Source: Candidatus Gastranaerophilales bacterium
GTDB lineage: Bacteria; Cyanobacteriota; Vampirovibrionia; Gastranaerophilales; Gastranaerophilaceae
Assembly (NCBI GenBank): GCA_944326475.1
Contig: CALVEC010000011.1
Location: forward strand, 1 to 64,000
Reading direction: 5' to 3'
DNA: 64,000 nt
Positions within the stretch are counted from its first letter, which is position 1, and every line of letters starts with the position of its first letter. Below, piece after piece: positions 16,501 through 23,734 of the stretch. The notes below the pieces were generated by a model that worked only from the letters and a program-made list of their open reading frames with translations, had not been told where the DNA came from and searched no databases. Both the position numbers and the translations under genes were made by a program.

Positions 16501-18066
16501 AAACGATTCTTTCAAGCTCATATCGCTGGTAAGCAGGTCAAACAGCACATCAGCACTTGTCTCAACAGCGCCGCCTGATAACTGTGCGCCTGTAATACCT
16601 GTGGGTTTGATTGCTTTTGTGACAAGGTTTGTGAGCAGCGACGGATTTTTAGACAACACTTTTTCAACCGCCATACCGAGCGGTCCGGAGACATAGGCGC
16701 CGAAGCCGCCGTAGATAAGTCCGTTTTTGAATTTTTCTTTAATTTCTTCAATTTTTTCCGGAGTAAATCCGGCTTCACTTGTGGCAGCACTAGCAGCAGT
16801 TAAAGCAGCCGGCAATGTAGCGGCTCCGACAGTCATTCCTGCCTTAAAACCTTGTGCCGCAGCTCTTTCTCCGGATTTTACAGCAGCCTTCCTGACGGCT
16901 CCTTTCACGACGGATGAGCCTGGAAGCAGTATTGTTGTCGCAATTACTATGCCTATTTCCGTAAAAGCAGCCTGGGTTTTTGCATTGGCTACAAAATTCT
17001 TAGCAATAGTCTTTGCATCTTTTTTCCCGAGAACTTTTTCACACGCCTTGTTAAATTCCGCTTCGTATTTTTCAAAGGACTTTCCGTTAAGCTCTTTTTT
17101 ATACTCAGCCTCCATATTTTTTTGAAGCTCGTCCATAATTTTGGGCAGATTTTCTTCAATCTCGGAACGACTTGTATATTTTTTACATAATGAATCCATA
17201 TATTGAGTTAACATATTTCTGTCGTCTTCACAAAAATCAAGCAAAACTTCTCCGAATTTTTCATGAGAAGACGGACTTGGAGGTGTTAAAGAAGCAGCGG
17301 CTGCACCTCTGACGTATTTTCTTGCCTGTTCGTATTCTTTTTCTTGTCTTAAGATATTTTTTACATCACTAAATCCCTTTTTTAATTTTTCAAATTTGTC
17401 ATGATAAGCACTTACTCTGGTAAACTCCTCAGAGGCTTTTTTTAATTTTTCAACGTTTTCATGGGAATAGGGAACACCGTATTTTCTTTCTATTTTTGCT
17501 TCAAAAGCCCCCGGTTGAGCAGAAGCAGTATCCCGAAGCTCATTGGCATCCTGTTGTTCTTTTTTCATTTTTTCTTGCAGACTGAATCTGTCTTCCTGTC
17601 CTGTTAAGACTTTAAAACCGTTAACAACACGGTCAGTGATATTGAGCCAGCCCACCCCTTGGTTGTAGGCAGTAATTTCATTAAGCCCTTCAGAAGCGGA
17701 GTTATACAAAAACTGTGCGAGAAATTCATCGAGTTTTTTTTGCTGCACAAGGGAATATTTTTTTTGTCGTTCTTCCGGAATATCAGGAAGGAGCTGTTCG
17801 TTTTCGCTGTTTACAATGTTGTTTCCCCAGACATTTCCGTCAAAGCCGACACCTGTCATGTCAGCCCAATTGTTATCACCAAGGAAACTAAAATTGCTTT
17901 CGGTACCGTCAGCTTTGTAGGTTTTGCTGTTGGAGAGTGCGTTGTTAAGCATTTGTTCAAGTTCATTGAGGTCTTTGTTGTCCAAAGACCGTTTTCTGGC
18001 TTCTGCATCAGATCCTTTTAGACCTTCTGCCTTAATTATTTGTGCAATTATCCCTGCTTTGTCCAT
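10534..18066 (-). CDS. giant 2,510-residue protein with GNAT and RelA/SpoT-like C-terminal domain
   Basis: Largest gene of the window. Visible parts: a charged helical N-terminus (1-360); an Ala/Gly-rich hydrophobic stretch (about 370-440, with IGIVIATTILLPGSSVV); a GNAT acetyltransferase-like domain (about 604-757) with SIGVPKELRN and the late NKPLVKLYEKFGFK motif; a long helical middle (780-1950) without recognised domains; a segment near 1990-2150 with FFGNHVSCCTSV; and a RelA/SpoT synthetase-like region (about 2240-2440) with R-E-K-G-E-P-G-L-I-K-K (near 2245), GDSQGARIV (near 2319) and ELQIRGKEINELAEAEH, where E2414 matches the catalytic Glu of the EIQIRT motif. No signal peptide is seen. 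Start ATG has GGAAG upstream. Role unknown; a toxin or effector is one reading, a host-directed or housekeeping giant protein another. Confidence 0.75.
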   Translation of the reverse strand: MDKAGIIAQIIKAEGLKGSDAEARKRSLDNKDLNELEQMLNNALSNSKTYKADGTESNFSFLGDNNWADMTGVGFDGNVWGNNIVNSENEQLLPDIPEERQKKYSLVQQKKLDEFLAQFLYNSASEGLNEITAYNQGVGWLNITDRVVNGFKVLTGQEDRFSLQEKMKKEQQDANELRDTASAQPGAFEAKIERKYGVPYSHENVEKLKKASEEFTRVSAYHDKFEKLKKGFSDVKNILRQEKEYEQARKYVRGAAAASLTPPSPSSHEKFGEVLLDFCEDDRNMLTQYMDSLCKKYTSRSEIEENLPKIMDELQKNMEAEYKKELNGKSFEKYEAEFNKACEKVLGKKDAKTIAKNFVANAKTQAAFTEIGIVIATTILLPGSSVVKGAVRKAAVKSGERAAAQGFKAGMTVGAATLPAALTAASAATSEAGFTPEKIEEIKEKFKNGLIYGGFGAYVSGPLGMAVEKVLSKNPSLLTNLVTKAIKPTGITGAQLSGGAVETSADVLFDLLTSDMSLKESFEMNGLMNLGMMVAGGQIARRTHGVLKDIKISQSQDGSYIIKDKDGKELLKTNDPNTVAGYVLGKGVDSANKTKQKAQQGVNVSDYRVEKADEAALKEIHKIDMEAFAETDPVPEKFEEYKADLEEQNLESYVIKDKDGKVTGYFQLEPMHGDQLYIYSIGVPKELRNTKSSFATLKQIQENIKNIALENGAKTVALHVDASNKPLVKLYEKFGFKTVDTEQNYFANGDDALYMEADVVENTGSAKKSQTVETVAFKGAEQQPTGRTDEVSPEAVKASGESQSATAGISELKAGMESKAGEKLLEKLGIKIDLGENAKYFDSIIHDLGEEFADFAKNRQDISSEVIFTDYMKKFAETANADMAKFIHDYKKGGREFNEYELQALFENPKILKDISEFYMIVQETGLGNVIDANAAWKTIEVFSGYFEPGNADVIRKNLTALKQSGIKFDASDGVTVTLSTMGALKDKSPEDILALLNKINDATGGKIQNDSSLSAFIESATKQPETFDEALKYGKLFGGKLEDFKTFAYAGDGLKFLVENGKADIINKMHDIGCTAEDAVSVIQQFGTYGYGTLKFSTPPEMLEALIILAKNPRDEDSIANIGNFGQNVSGYRSLLDNEQDAKNLLDIVKLLDKELSGLKITTPQQVQILGNYAHFRTTDELKSIITELKGYVENPSLNDLTNYVNLKKLKKNIETTISLLPQDKQDIMRYLCAPENILKHSESEIIDSSMLLTLREIALSDPQRVKEMYILPDDVLKARGKQFSFDELSQIVRMSPKEYEVFKGLMVLDGKNLHQRGSDTEKKQLYFTELRDLSGEAFVKNAPESSVIINRVKELFLLHRTPGIKTAELNINEIKQFLSLSENQYNRVKELYMVLNKPATQIAETAKLPDAKYAKFKSEYVDKIDEYKELSFHVALVAMQKSEDLFDAVTELAKTGYNKSSLNCIVNRLSLENLNNFNKTEFVNKLAKLNRNISIETFGITSNLKDFEPERINDFLQTLLNSKKQLQHNDRPLLTDSSIYNLINNPYARDGEIIKLFAVLDDEAIKASISGKYDGVKHMIELTTWLRFYNNEKISVLKEKLAQLPTPQQRLEKFIAIMEVSEAENRSVMELVDILKSPKITDEQIQTMKTIFASDKPYEQQIEDFIREMNVPKATEQKVRDFLTRTNYKERISRKTVDTKAELAKIERNIAATIANDKMPQDKKDARLAQLNAQKEALKNKQDGTTITMSSGALSDLTRIVEQHINIVNNDIEFNRALTDKIYKKHGIQPSSELRDKIQYDRKYTAQLLSGNNEFSPEYGKLIELLDTDPQKPLSELRESIPENRATRKLFEENGLDYEKWIKFDETFEKPFTLEVDARSALAAVKKNAAAEFSSDIVRNLSKKDRDFIDSAIEDVYKNKFNTDRPSVYISHKGFVKQDGTALNRQQHITLIQDVIDKIKENKEFGIEKQADGTTKLNENVNEFLNHLESRIKDLNDAAQLKDMSEELYVRLSDDDDVGRNLFFGNHVSCCTSVQNFNGFAQPQHLMNTYVRGIEIVDKNGNSYGNSMCYFAKVDGKLTFIVDSFEANGKLGASKDVTNAVIDAGKLICAEMGRPDIPVMFGPNYNKIDKSRFVQTEGHTIEVVGRAPERTYIDCIGGRGNINEPASQRSMNEINNLAPISDVRPPLKKVETLSQREVRNINQNAQNIAQNIHANAKESLQSIENIFGLKKGANSDGSVLMYREKGEPGLIKKYYRKVLKYDEMIENAKRNELTPEQIALGQKPLTPEEQQTEINKLLSQKRNLIYNLQTAQARLGDSQGARIVMDNPTPEKIEEFTQKIISGIEKGEIEVLDFENYGKNAESTYFTKEQIERIKEATGGKNENINPLPKVKKSNYTTSQMTLRLKNGTYIELQIRGKEINELAEAEHILYKIREGEGGPATVEKAYNKICSDNELNAKYEKYISEWYDHSRKAEMGLETKPPELPDGIDKVLDMNYLMNLVRKGLAH

Positions 18067-18133
18067 GATTTACTTACTTCCTTTTCTACAATATTTCTAT
18101 CGGCTTTTTCACGGACAAAGTTTAGAATTAAAG

Positions 18134-18169
18134 ATGTAAATTTTACATTTGTTTACAAAATGATATGAT
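18134..18169 (+). promoter_or_regulatory. promoter with overlapping inverted repeats between the giant gene and DUF4186
   Basis: TTTACA (18142-18147), a 16-base spacer and TATGAT (18164-18169, with an upstream TGA extended -10) form a good promoter for the DUF4186 gene. It is overlapped by ATGTAAA-T-TTTACAT (18134-18148) and TTTGT-TT-ACAAA (about 18149-18160), two palindromes that could be operator sites and could also act on the divergent giant gene. Confidence 0.45.
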
Positions 18170-18193
18170 TATGATGGGAAAAGGGGGCAAATA

Positions 18194-18544
18194 ATGTACG
18201 ATGAAATTTTAGAAAAGCTAAAAAAATCAAAGTTCAGAAGCAGATTCAAGTTGTCAGCTAAAGACATAGATTATATTGAAAAGAAAGGTCTTAAAACGAT
18301 AAAACAGCATGCCGCGGATTTTATTCGTGATAGAATTGCTCCTGCAGTTATTCCGAACGACGGTAAACAAACTCCCATGCATAACCATCCTGTTTTTATT
18401 GCCCAGCACGCCACGGCTTCCTGTTGCAGGGGATGTGTTGAAAAATGGCACGGGTTTAGAAAAGGTGTCGAACTTACAAAATCCCAGCAAAATTACCTTG
18501 TCGGATTAATAATGGAATGGCTTAAGCGGCAGCTAATGACCTAG
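18194..18544 (+). CDS. DUF4186 family protein
   Basis: 116 residues matching the DUF4186 family: FRSRFKLSAKDIDYI near the start, then NDGKQTPMHNHPVFIAQHATA and CCRGCVEKWHGF, followed by LVGLIMEWLKRQL. The conserved Cys-Cys-x-x-Cys and His residues suggest metal binding. Function is not established for the family. The start ATG follows AGGGGGC. Its end overlaps the end of the converging small secreted gene by 12 bases. Confidence 0.9.
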   Translation: MYDEILEKLKKSKFRSRFKLSAKDIDYIEKKGLKTIKQHAADFIRDRIAPAVIPNDGKQTPMHNHPVFIAQHATASCCRGCVEKWHGFRKGVELTKSQQNYLVGLIMEWLKRQLMT

Positions 18545-18847
18545 TTTTATATATGTAACACCCGGAGAAATGTAATAGGGTTCAATGCAGTCATACTGTT
18601 TTATTGTATATCCGTTTTTGTTGCTTATATAAATCGAAGAACAGCCTGTCCTGTAGGTTCTGTAATACGGACGGTATGGAGGTCTGTATATCGGACGATG
18701 AGATGATATATGACTTTTAGGCGGCTGTTTGTATTTTACGGCAAGCGGATAGTTTGATGGATTGCCTGCAGCAAATGACGGAATTCCGGTTAGTATAAAA
18801 ATACCGGTTATCAATAAAAATACTGATTTCTTCATTATCTGCCTCAC
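18533..18847 (-). CDS. small secreted Pro/Tyr/Arg-rich protein
   Basis: 104 residues with a clear signal peptide (MKKSVFLLITGIFILTG...SFAA, cleavage near residue 27). The mature part is basic with a short repeat-like RPIYRPPYRPYYRTYRTG segment (about 50-67) and two cysteines (C69 and C86, approximately), possibly a disulfide. Exported; partner unknown. The second Met (residue 5) is an alternative start and gives a more usual signal peptide. Confidence 0.6.
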   Translation of the reverse strand: MRQIMKKSVFLLITGIFILTGIPSFAAGNPSNYPLAVKYKQPPKSHISSHRPIYRPPYRPYYRTYRTGCSSIYISNKNGYTIKQYDCIEPYYISPGVTYIKLGH

Positions 18848-19017
18848 TGTCTGTTATATTTGTAACAACGATTTTAAACAGAAATTGTTCATTTTTTTTG
18901 ATATAATATTAATCCCTCTTTGAACATATTTGGATTGCAAATTTTTTTTAACAATCCTGATTTGACGGGCAAAAAAATATATTCACGGTTTTTTCTATAT
19001 TGCCAGGGAGAAAATAA

Positions 19018-21327
19018 ATGCGCATTAATAACATATCTAATCAAATATTTACATATAACAAATCAGAAATAAAAAAACGTACAGAAGCTAATAACACTAT
19101 TATGCCCGAGCAAAAAGAATTGTCACAAATTCCGGTGATATCTTTTAAGGCAATGCACAATATAAAAAAGAAAAATGTAGATACAGAGCTTGAGACTAAA
19201 AAACTATTAAAACAGCTTGATGAAATAATTGCATCAGACATGAGTCCTGAGGAACTTATGCAGATGTATGAACGAAAGGTTATGTCTCAGCTTTTGCAAA
19301 AGAAGCAAAAGGCTGACGAACTGCTTGCTGAAGCAGAAAGACTCTTAAATGATCCAATTGTTACACAGATGAAAGCAGAAAGACTGCTTATTATAAAAAA
19401 AGAATTTAAGCAGCTTGAAAAAAACGTTTTTAAAATAAATCCGCTGGATATACCTAAAAAACCGGAAGTAACGGAAGATACTGCGCTTATAAATAAATTC
19501 AGAACAGCCATTCTTGAGGATAATTTTAATCTTGACCGGATATACAAGGATTACTACAGCGAATTGGACAATATAAGAACATTGGAAGAACTCAACAAAA
19601 AATATCCCCGTATAAAAATTCCCGATAAACCGGAATATGTTATTGCAGACAGGATTACCGATAATCTTACGCGGGATTTCTTTGAAAAACTCGATGATTT
19701 GATGAGACAGGGTGATGCTGATAAAATTTACAGCTATATTGAGTCTAATGTTTATGAGGTTTTAAAACAGAGTACAAAATATCACGATGAAGTCTTTAAA
19801 AAAGTTTTCGAAGCCGCTGCGACTGATATTCTTATGAAATACGACAGACTTTTGAAAGAAGACAAATTTGCAAATGTACCTCTGTATAGAAAAACTTCTG
19901 CAGTGCAAATCACTGAAAATGACCTAAAACTTTTGTCTGTCGACTTTGATGATTTTGTGCTTACTGTTCTAAGAAAGCAGTATCTTGAAAACCAAAAGCC
20001 AAATACAATAAAATACACTGACGGAGATATAACAATTCCTGTTTCTTCCCTTAGGGAAAATGCTTATAAGTTTGAAAAAACCTCGGAAAAGACAAAACAG
20101 CTTATTCTTACGGCAAAAAAAATACAGGCGGCAAAGCGTGATTATGAAAATTTTGATGAAGACAAACTGAGAAGCAGGCTGAGTCTTTTTGCAAGCAGTG
20201 AAATAGGTAATAATGAACTGATATTCGACAGAATAGCTGCTTTTGACTCTTGCAATTTCGGACAGGCTGATAAAAATTCTTTAATAGAGTTTTTAAAAGT
20301 ATTAGACACTGTTAAAGACGGTGATATGACTGTTAATGAAGCTGAAATGATTATTAAAGACAGGGATTTAAGACCAAAAGAAACAGAAAAGCTGAATGCA
20401 ATAGAGAAACAAAAAGTTATAGAATCTTTAAAAATGCAGCAACAAAAGGCTTTAGAACTTAATGCACTAAAAACACGTTTTGATAATGCAATGAACAATC
20501 TTTACATAAACGGCTTAAGCGGAATCGCTGCAATATGCTACAAGTACAGACCCGAAAACCTGGATGAAGAAACGGTTGAAAATGCTGAATTTATAATACG
20601 TGAAATTGAACAAAATATTAGAGATAATAAGACAAAACTCTCAAATACCATAAAAAACAGAGACACTTATAACTATTACAAAACTAACCAGTCGCAAAGT
20701 GATGTATTTTTAAAGGCTCGGGAATATGCCAAAAAATCTGACGGAAGCATTGATATAAACAAAGCCGGAATCTATCTTAAGAATGCAGAAACTGTTATAA
20801 ACGCTCCGGACAGCCTTGAATATCACCCTGAAAAGGATTTTGCCAAAGAGATAATCGAACGTGCCGGTGAAGATGCTGCTTTATATTTGAGCAAATATGA
20901 TGAATACAAAGAATTTGAAGATAAAACGCATATCCTTAAATACATTGATAAATTTAATTTAAAAGACAGTATAGACAAGTTTGTTTTAAAACATATCGTT
21001 GAAAATGATTATGTGAATACGGATACTGTTTCAACGGTCAAACTCAATGAAAACAACAGCGTAAATGCAACAATAACCGCAAATGCAAAAAGACAAATAC
21101 TTGAAAAATATATGTTTCCGGGCTGTCTTGAATTTTTGGAAGGTTTTGAAGATGCTTTGTCATCTTTTGCAACAGAGTTTGGTTCATCAGGTATAAAAAA
21201 GACCGGTTCAAACAATAAGGCGCTGGAATACAAACAGGAACTGAAACTTATCGGACATGACGACCGCCTGTTTTCTGTAGACAATAATTATTGTTTTGAT
21301 ATTTTTTCGGACAGAGGGCTGCATTAG
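19018..21327 (+). CDS. large helical protein of unknown function
   Basis: 769 residues, Lys/Glu/Asp/Asn-rich, almost entirely helical with coiled-coil stretches (for example 80-150 and 490-540). No signal peptide, membrane segment or enzyme motif is seen. The N-terminus carries PVISFKAMHNI near residues 38-48; a similar 'NFKA' stretch occurs in the glucan-dikinase-like protein at 34,375. The start ATG follows GGGAGAAA. It is monocistronic. Possibly a cytoskeletal or effector-type protein, but there is no evidence for either. Confidence 0.6.
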   Translation: MRINNISNQIFTYNKSEIKKRTEANNTIMPEQKELSQIPVISFKAMHNIKKKNVDTELETKKLLKQLDEIIASDMSPEELMQMYERKVMSQLLQKKQKADELLAEAERLLNDPIVTQMKAERLLIIKKEFKQLEKNVFKINPLDIPKKPEVTEDTALINKFRTAILEDNFNLDRIYKDYYSELDNIRTLEELNKKYPRIKIPDKPEYVIADRITDNLTRDFFEKLDDLMRQGDADKIYSYIESNVYEVLKQSTKYHDEVFKKVFEAAATDILMKYDRLLKEDKFANVPLYRKTSAVQITENDLKLLSVDFDDFVLTVLRKQYLENQKPNTIKYTDGDITIPVSSLRENAYKFEKTSEKTKQLILTAKKIQAAKRDYENFDEDKLRSRLSLFASSEIGNNELIFDRIAAFDSCNFGQADKNSLIEFLKVLDTVKDGDMTVNEAEMIIKDRDLRPKETEKLNAIEKQKVIESLKMQQQKALELNALKTRFDNAMNNLYINGLSGIAAICYKYRPENLDEETVENAEFIIREIEQNIRDNKTKLSNTIKNRDTYNYYKTNQSQSDVFLKAREYAKKSDGSIDINKAGIYLKNAETVINAPDSLEYHPEKDFAKEIIERAGEDAALYLSKYDEYKEFEDKTHILKYIDKFNLKDSIDKFVLKHIVENDYVNTDTVSTVKLNENNSVNATITANAKRQILEKYMFPGCLEFLEGFEDALSSFATEFGSSGIKKTGSNNKALEYKQELKLIGHDDRLFSVDNNYCFDIFSDRGLH

Positions 21328-21563
21328 ATAATTTAAAATACGGAGTTTCAACATTATTTAACATATTGCCGGCGCAGCTTTACCGATAAAATTTTAGTGC
21401 TTAAGGTCAGCTATATTGTGCATTTTTGATATATTGTTAATAAATGTAACGAAAATAATGAAAATTGAAATTATATACTTTAGAAATACTTTATATATAT
21501 GTAAGTGGTGTAAATAATCCCCCAAGCACAGTGTAGTAAATAAGTAAGTAAAGGTCAGATAAT

Positions 21564-21728
21564 ATGGCAGTTGCAGCAAACAATCAACTTGATCAAAAAT
21601 TGGCAAGAATGTATGCCGATAAGGTCACAGTAAATTTAGAAAACAGATCAACAATGGATCCCGAAGATTTTTGGAAGACTATGCAAGTCATTGCCCTCAA
21701 CAATAAAGCAATGCTGAAGCTTATTTAG
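21564..21728 (+). CDS. small 54-residue hypothetical protein upstream of motA
   Basis: Open frame of 54 residues starting MAVAANNQLDQKLARMYADK, with AGG nine bases upstream. It contains FWKTMQVIALNNKAML at the C-terminal end. It is followed by a strong terminator and then motA, so it is probably its own transcription unit. Amphipathic helical character; no family recognised. Its place next to the motor genes makes a flagellar role possible but unproven. Confidence 0.5.
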   Translation: MAVAANNQLDQKLARMYADKVTVNLENRSTMDPEDFWKTMQVIALNNKAMLKLI

Positions 21729-21797
21729 CGGGATAGAAAAAAGCAGTAAATCCAACGTATTGGAGATTAAGGAGTTTTCCCTATTTAGTCTAGTTTT

Positions 21798-21824
21798 GCC
21801 TGAGATTAACTCAGGCTTTTTTTT
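21798..21824 (+). terminator. strong intrinsic terminator before motA
   Basis: GCCTGAG-ATTAA-CTCAGGC followed by eight Ts. It closes the small upstream gene and separates it from motA. Confidence 0.9.
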
Positions 21825-21926
21825 ACAAAAAAGGTTGTGCACGATGAATTTTAGTGCATTTAAAGGATTTATAACAGTGAATATTGTTATTTAATAGATA
21901 TTGAATAATAGTATTTGGAGATTAGT

Positions 21927-22694
21927 ATGGATTTTACCTCCTTAATAGGTGTATTTTTAGGTATAGTTTGTATTCTTATAGGACAAGCTCTGGAAGGCGG
22001 AAATATAGGGCAACTGCTGCAGATTACTGCGGCATTTATCGTGTTTGGCGGTACTGCCGGCGCTGTTATATTAAGTTTTTCTGTTAATGAACTAAAGAAT
22101 GCATTAATTTTACTGAAAGATGTATTCGTTGGGGAAAAGGTTGATTTTGACGAGGTTACCTCTGAGATTATAAAATTTGCGGCAAAAGCCAGACGTGAAG
22201 GCGTTATATCTCTTGAGAAAGAGGCAAGAAATGCGTCTGATACACTGCTTGTGCTTGGACTTGAGGCAGTTTCTGACGGTACGGATCCGGCTCTTGTCAG
22301 ACAGATGATGGAGACACAGATTACTTTGCTGGAGGAGAAGGTTAACGGCGCAGCAAAGGTTTGGGAATCTGCCGGCGGTTTTTCACCGACCATCGGTATT
22401 ATCGGTGCTGTACTCGGGCTTATTCAGGTTATGCAAAACCTGTCTGATCCGTCGAAACTCGGCGCCGGTATTGCTGTAGCGTTTGTTGCAACCGTCTATG
22501 GTGTAGGTTCTGCAAACTTGCTATTCATTCCATTTGCAACTAAGTTAAAATTTAAATATAAAAAAGTTTTTCTAAAAAAAGAAATGATAGTGGAGGGTAT
22601 ACTCGCAATTCAAGCAGGCGAAAGCCCAGCCTTGATTGAAAGAAAACTCCAGGCTTACGTACTTGACAGTCATATGAAAGAAGAAGAAACATAA
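21927..22694 (+). CDS. motA: flagellar motor stator protein MotA
   Basis: Inner-membrane stator subunit that, with MotB, conducts ions and drives flagellar rotation. 255 residues, four hydrophobic segments: near 3-23 (LIGVFLGIVCILIGQAL), 35-52, 155-175 (PTIGIIGAVLGLIQVM) and 185-205. The cytoplasmic loop between TM2 and TM3 carries the charged SLEKEARN region, and the Pro residue of TM3 is present. ATG 21927 has GGAG six bases upstream and is preferred to TTG 21915. The stop codon overlaps the motB start by one base (TAATG), so translation is coupled. Confidence 0.95.
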   Translation: MDFTSLIGVFLGIVCILIGQALEGGNIGQLLQITAAFIVFGGTAGAVILSFSVNELKNALILLKDVFVGEKVDFDEVTSEIIKFAAKARREGVISLEKEARNASDTLLVLGLEAVSDGTDPALVRQMMETQITLLEEKVNGAAKVWESAGGFSPTIGIIGAVLGLIQVMQNLSDPSKLGAGIAVAFVATVYGVGSANLLFIPFATKLKFKYKKVFLKKEMIVEGILAIQAGESPALIERKLQAYVLDSHMKEEET

Positions 22695-23680
22695 TGGCAA
22701 GAAAAAAAGCTCCTCCCGAGCACGAAAATCTTGAAAGATGGATGGTGTCATACGCGGATTTTATGACGCTTCTGTTTGCCACCTTTGTTGTTTTGTACGC
22801 ACTGTCTCAGTTGAACGTAAGTGATTTTAAAGAGATTGAGGAGTCTATAAAAAAAGCGTTTAGCAGTGCAACTTCCATTATGCAAGGCACGGAGGGGCTG
22901 CTTGTTGATACGGGAAAAGACATTCTTGATTCTAATATGGCTGATTCAATGATAGATTCTCTTTTTATGGAATATATAAGCCCGAAGTATGAACAGGAAT
23001 CATTTGAGCAGATAAAACGAGAAATAGACCAGATGAAAAAAGACGGAGAGCTTGAAGGTGTAAGCGCAACGATAGACAGCCGGGGACTTGTTATAAGAAT
23101 AGATGATAACAATATCCTTTTTGCCTCCGGCTCTGCTGAACTTTCTGACACAGCAAAATCACGTCTTGACAAAATCGGGAAGCTGATTGTCCAAAAATTT
23201 GCCATGCATATAATAAAAGTCGAAGGACATACGGATAATGTCCCTGTCGGCGGAAGATACCCCTCAAACTGGGAGCTTTCTGCAGCACGCTCATCGTCTA
23301 TTGTCAGATATTTGATTAACAAATTCAAAATTTTGCCCGAGATGTTTACGGTTGTTGGATATGCTGACACGAGACCGTCTGAGCCGAACAAACCAAATAA
23401 GGCGAAGGACAGACGTGTCGAGATTATAGTCCAGCGCAATAACCTGAAAAATCTTGACCATTATCAAAACACATATATGAATATGGACAAACAGGAGCAA
23501 TTGCGCAGAAGAAACGAACAGATTCAAATTATAAAACAGCTTGAAAGCGGTGAAATTGTAGGACTTGATGAAGATGTTAAACATTATTCCGGAATCGCAC
23601 AGCCGGGTGTGCTGCCGACTGAAAAGAATAATGACTTTATAGATGAAACAAAAAGGCTTAATCAATTACAAAATGAGTAA
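22694..23680 (+). CDS. motB: flagellar motor stator protein MotB
   Basis: Stator partner of MotA. One transmembrane helix near the N-terminus (WMVSYADFMTLLFATFVVLYA) holds the ion-binding D22. A plug/linker region follows, then an OmpA-type peptidoglycan-binding domain (about 145-265) with VEGHTDNVP and NWELSAARS, which anchors the stator to the cell wall. 328 residues with a long charged tail after the OmpA domain. In E. coli the acid-binding residue is D32; here it sits earlier because the cytoplasmic N-terminus is short. Confidence 0.95.
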   Translation: MARKKAPPEHENLERWMVSYADFMTLLFATFVVLYALSQLNVSDFKEIEESIKKAFSSATSIMQGTEGLLVDTGKDILDSNMADSMIDSLFMEYISPKYEQESFEQIKREIDQMKKDGELEGVSATIDSRGLVIRIDDNNILFASGSAELSDTAKSRLDKIGKLIVQKFAMHIIKVEGHTDNVPVGGRYPSNWELSAARSSSIVRYLINKFKILPEMFTVVGYADTRPSEPNKPNKAKDRRVEIIVQRNNLKNLDHYQNTYMNMDKQEQLRRRNEQIQIIKQLESGEIVGLDEDVKHYSGIAQPGVLPTEKNNDFIDETKRLNQLQNE

Positions 23681-23734
23681 TAAAAAACTTTTTTCAGCTA
23701 TAATAAACTGGTAAAAGTTGCGGGAGAATAGTTT

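Noticed and set aside
21617-21624. GCCGATAA near 21,617 as a sigma-28 promoter for motA.
   Set aside because: No -35 match at 11-12 bases; it is explained by the codons for Ala-Asp-Lys in the small gene.
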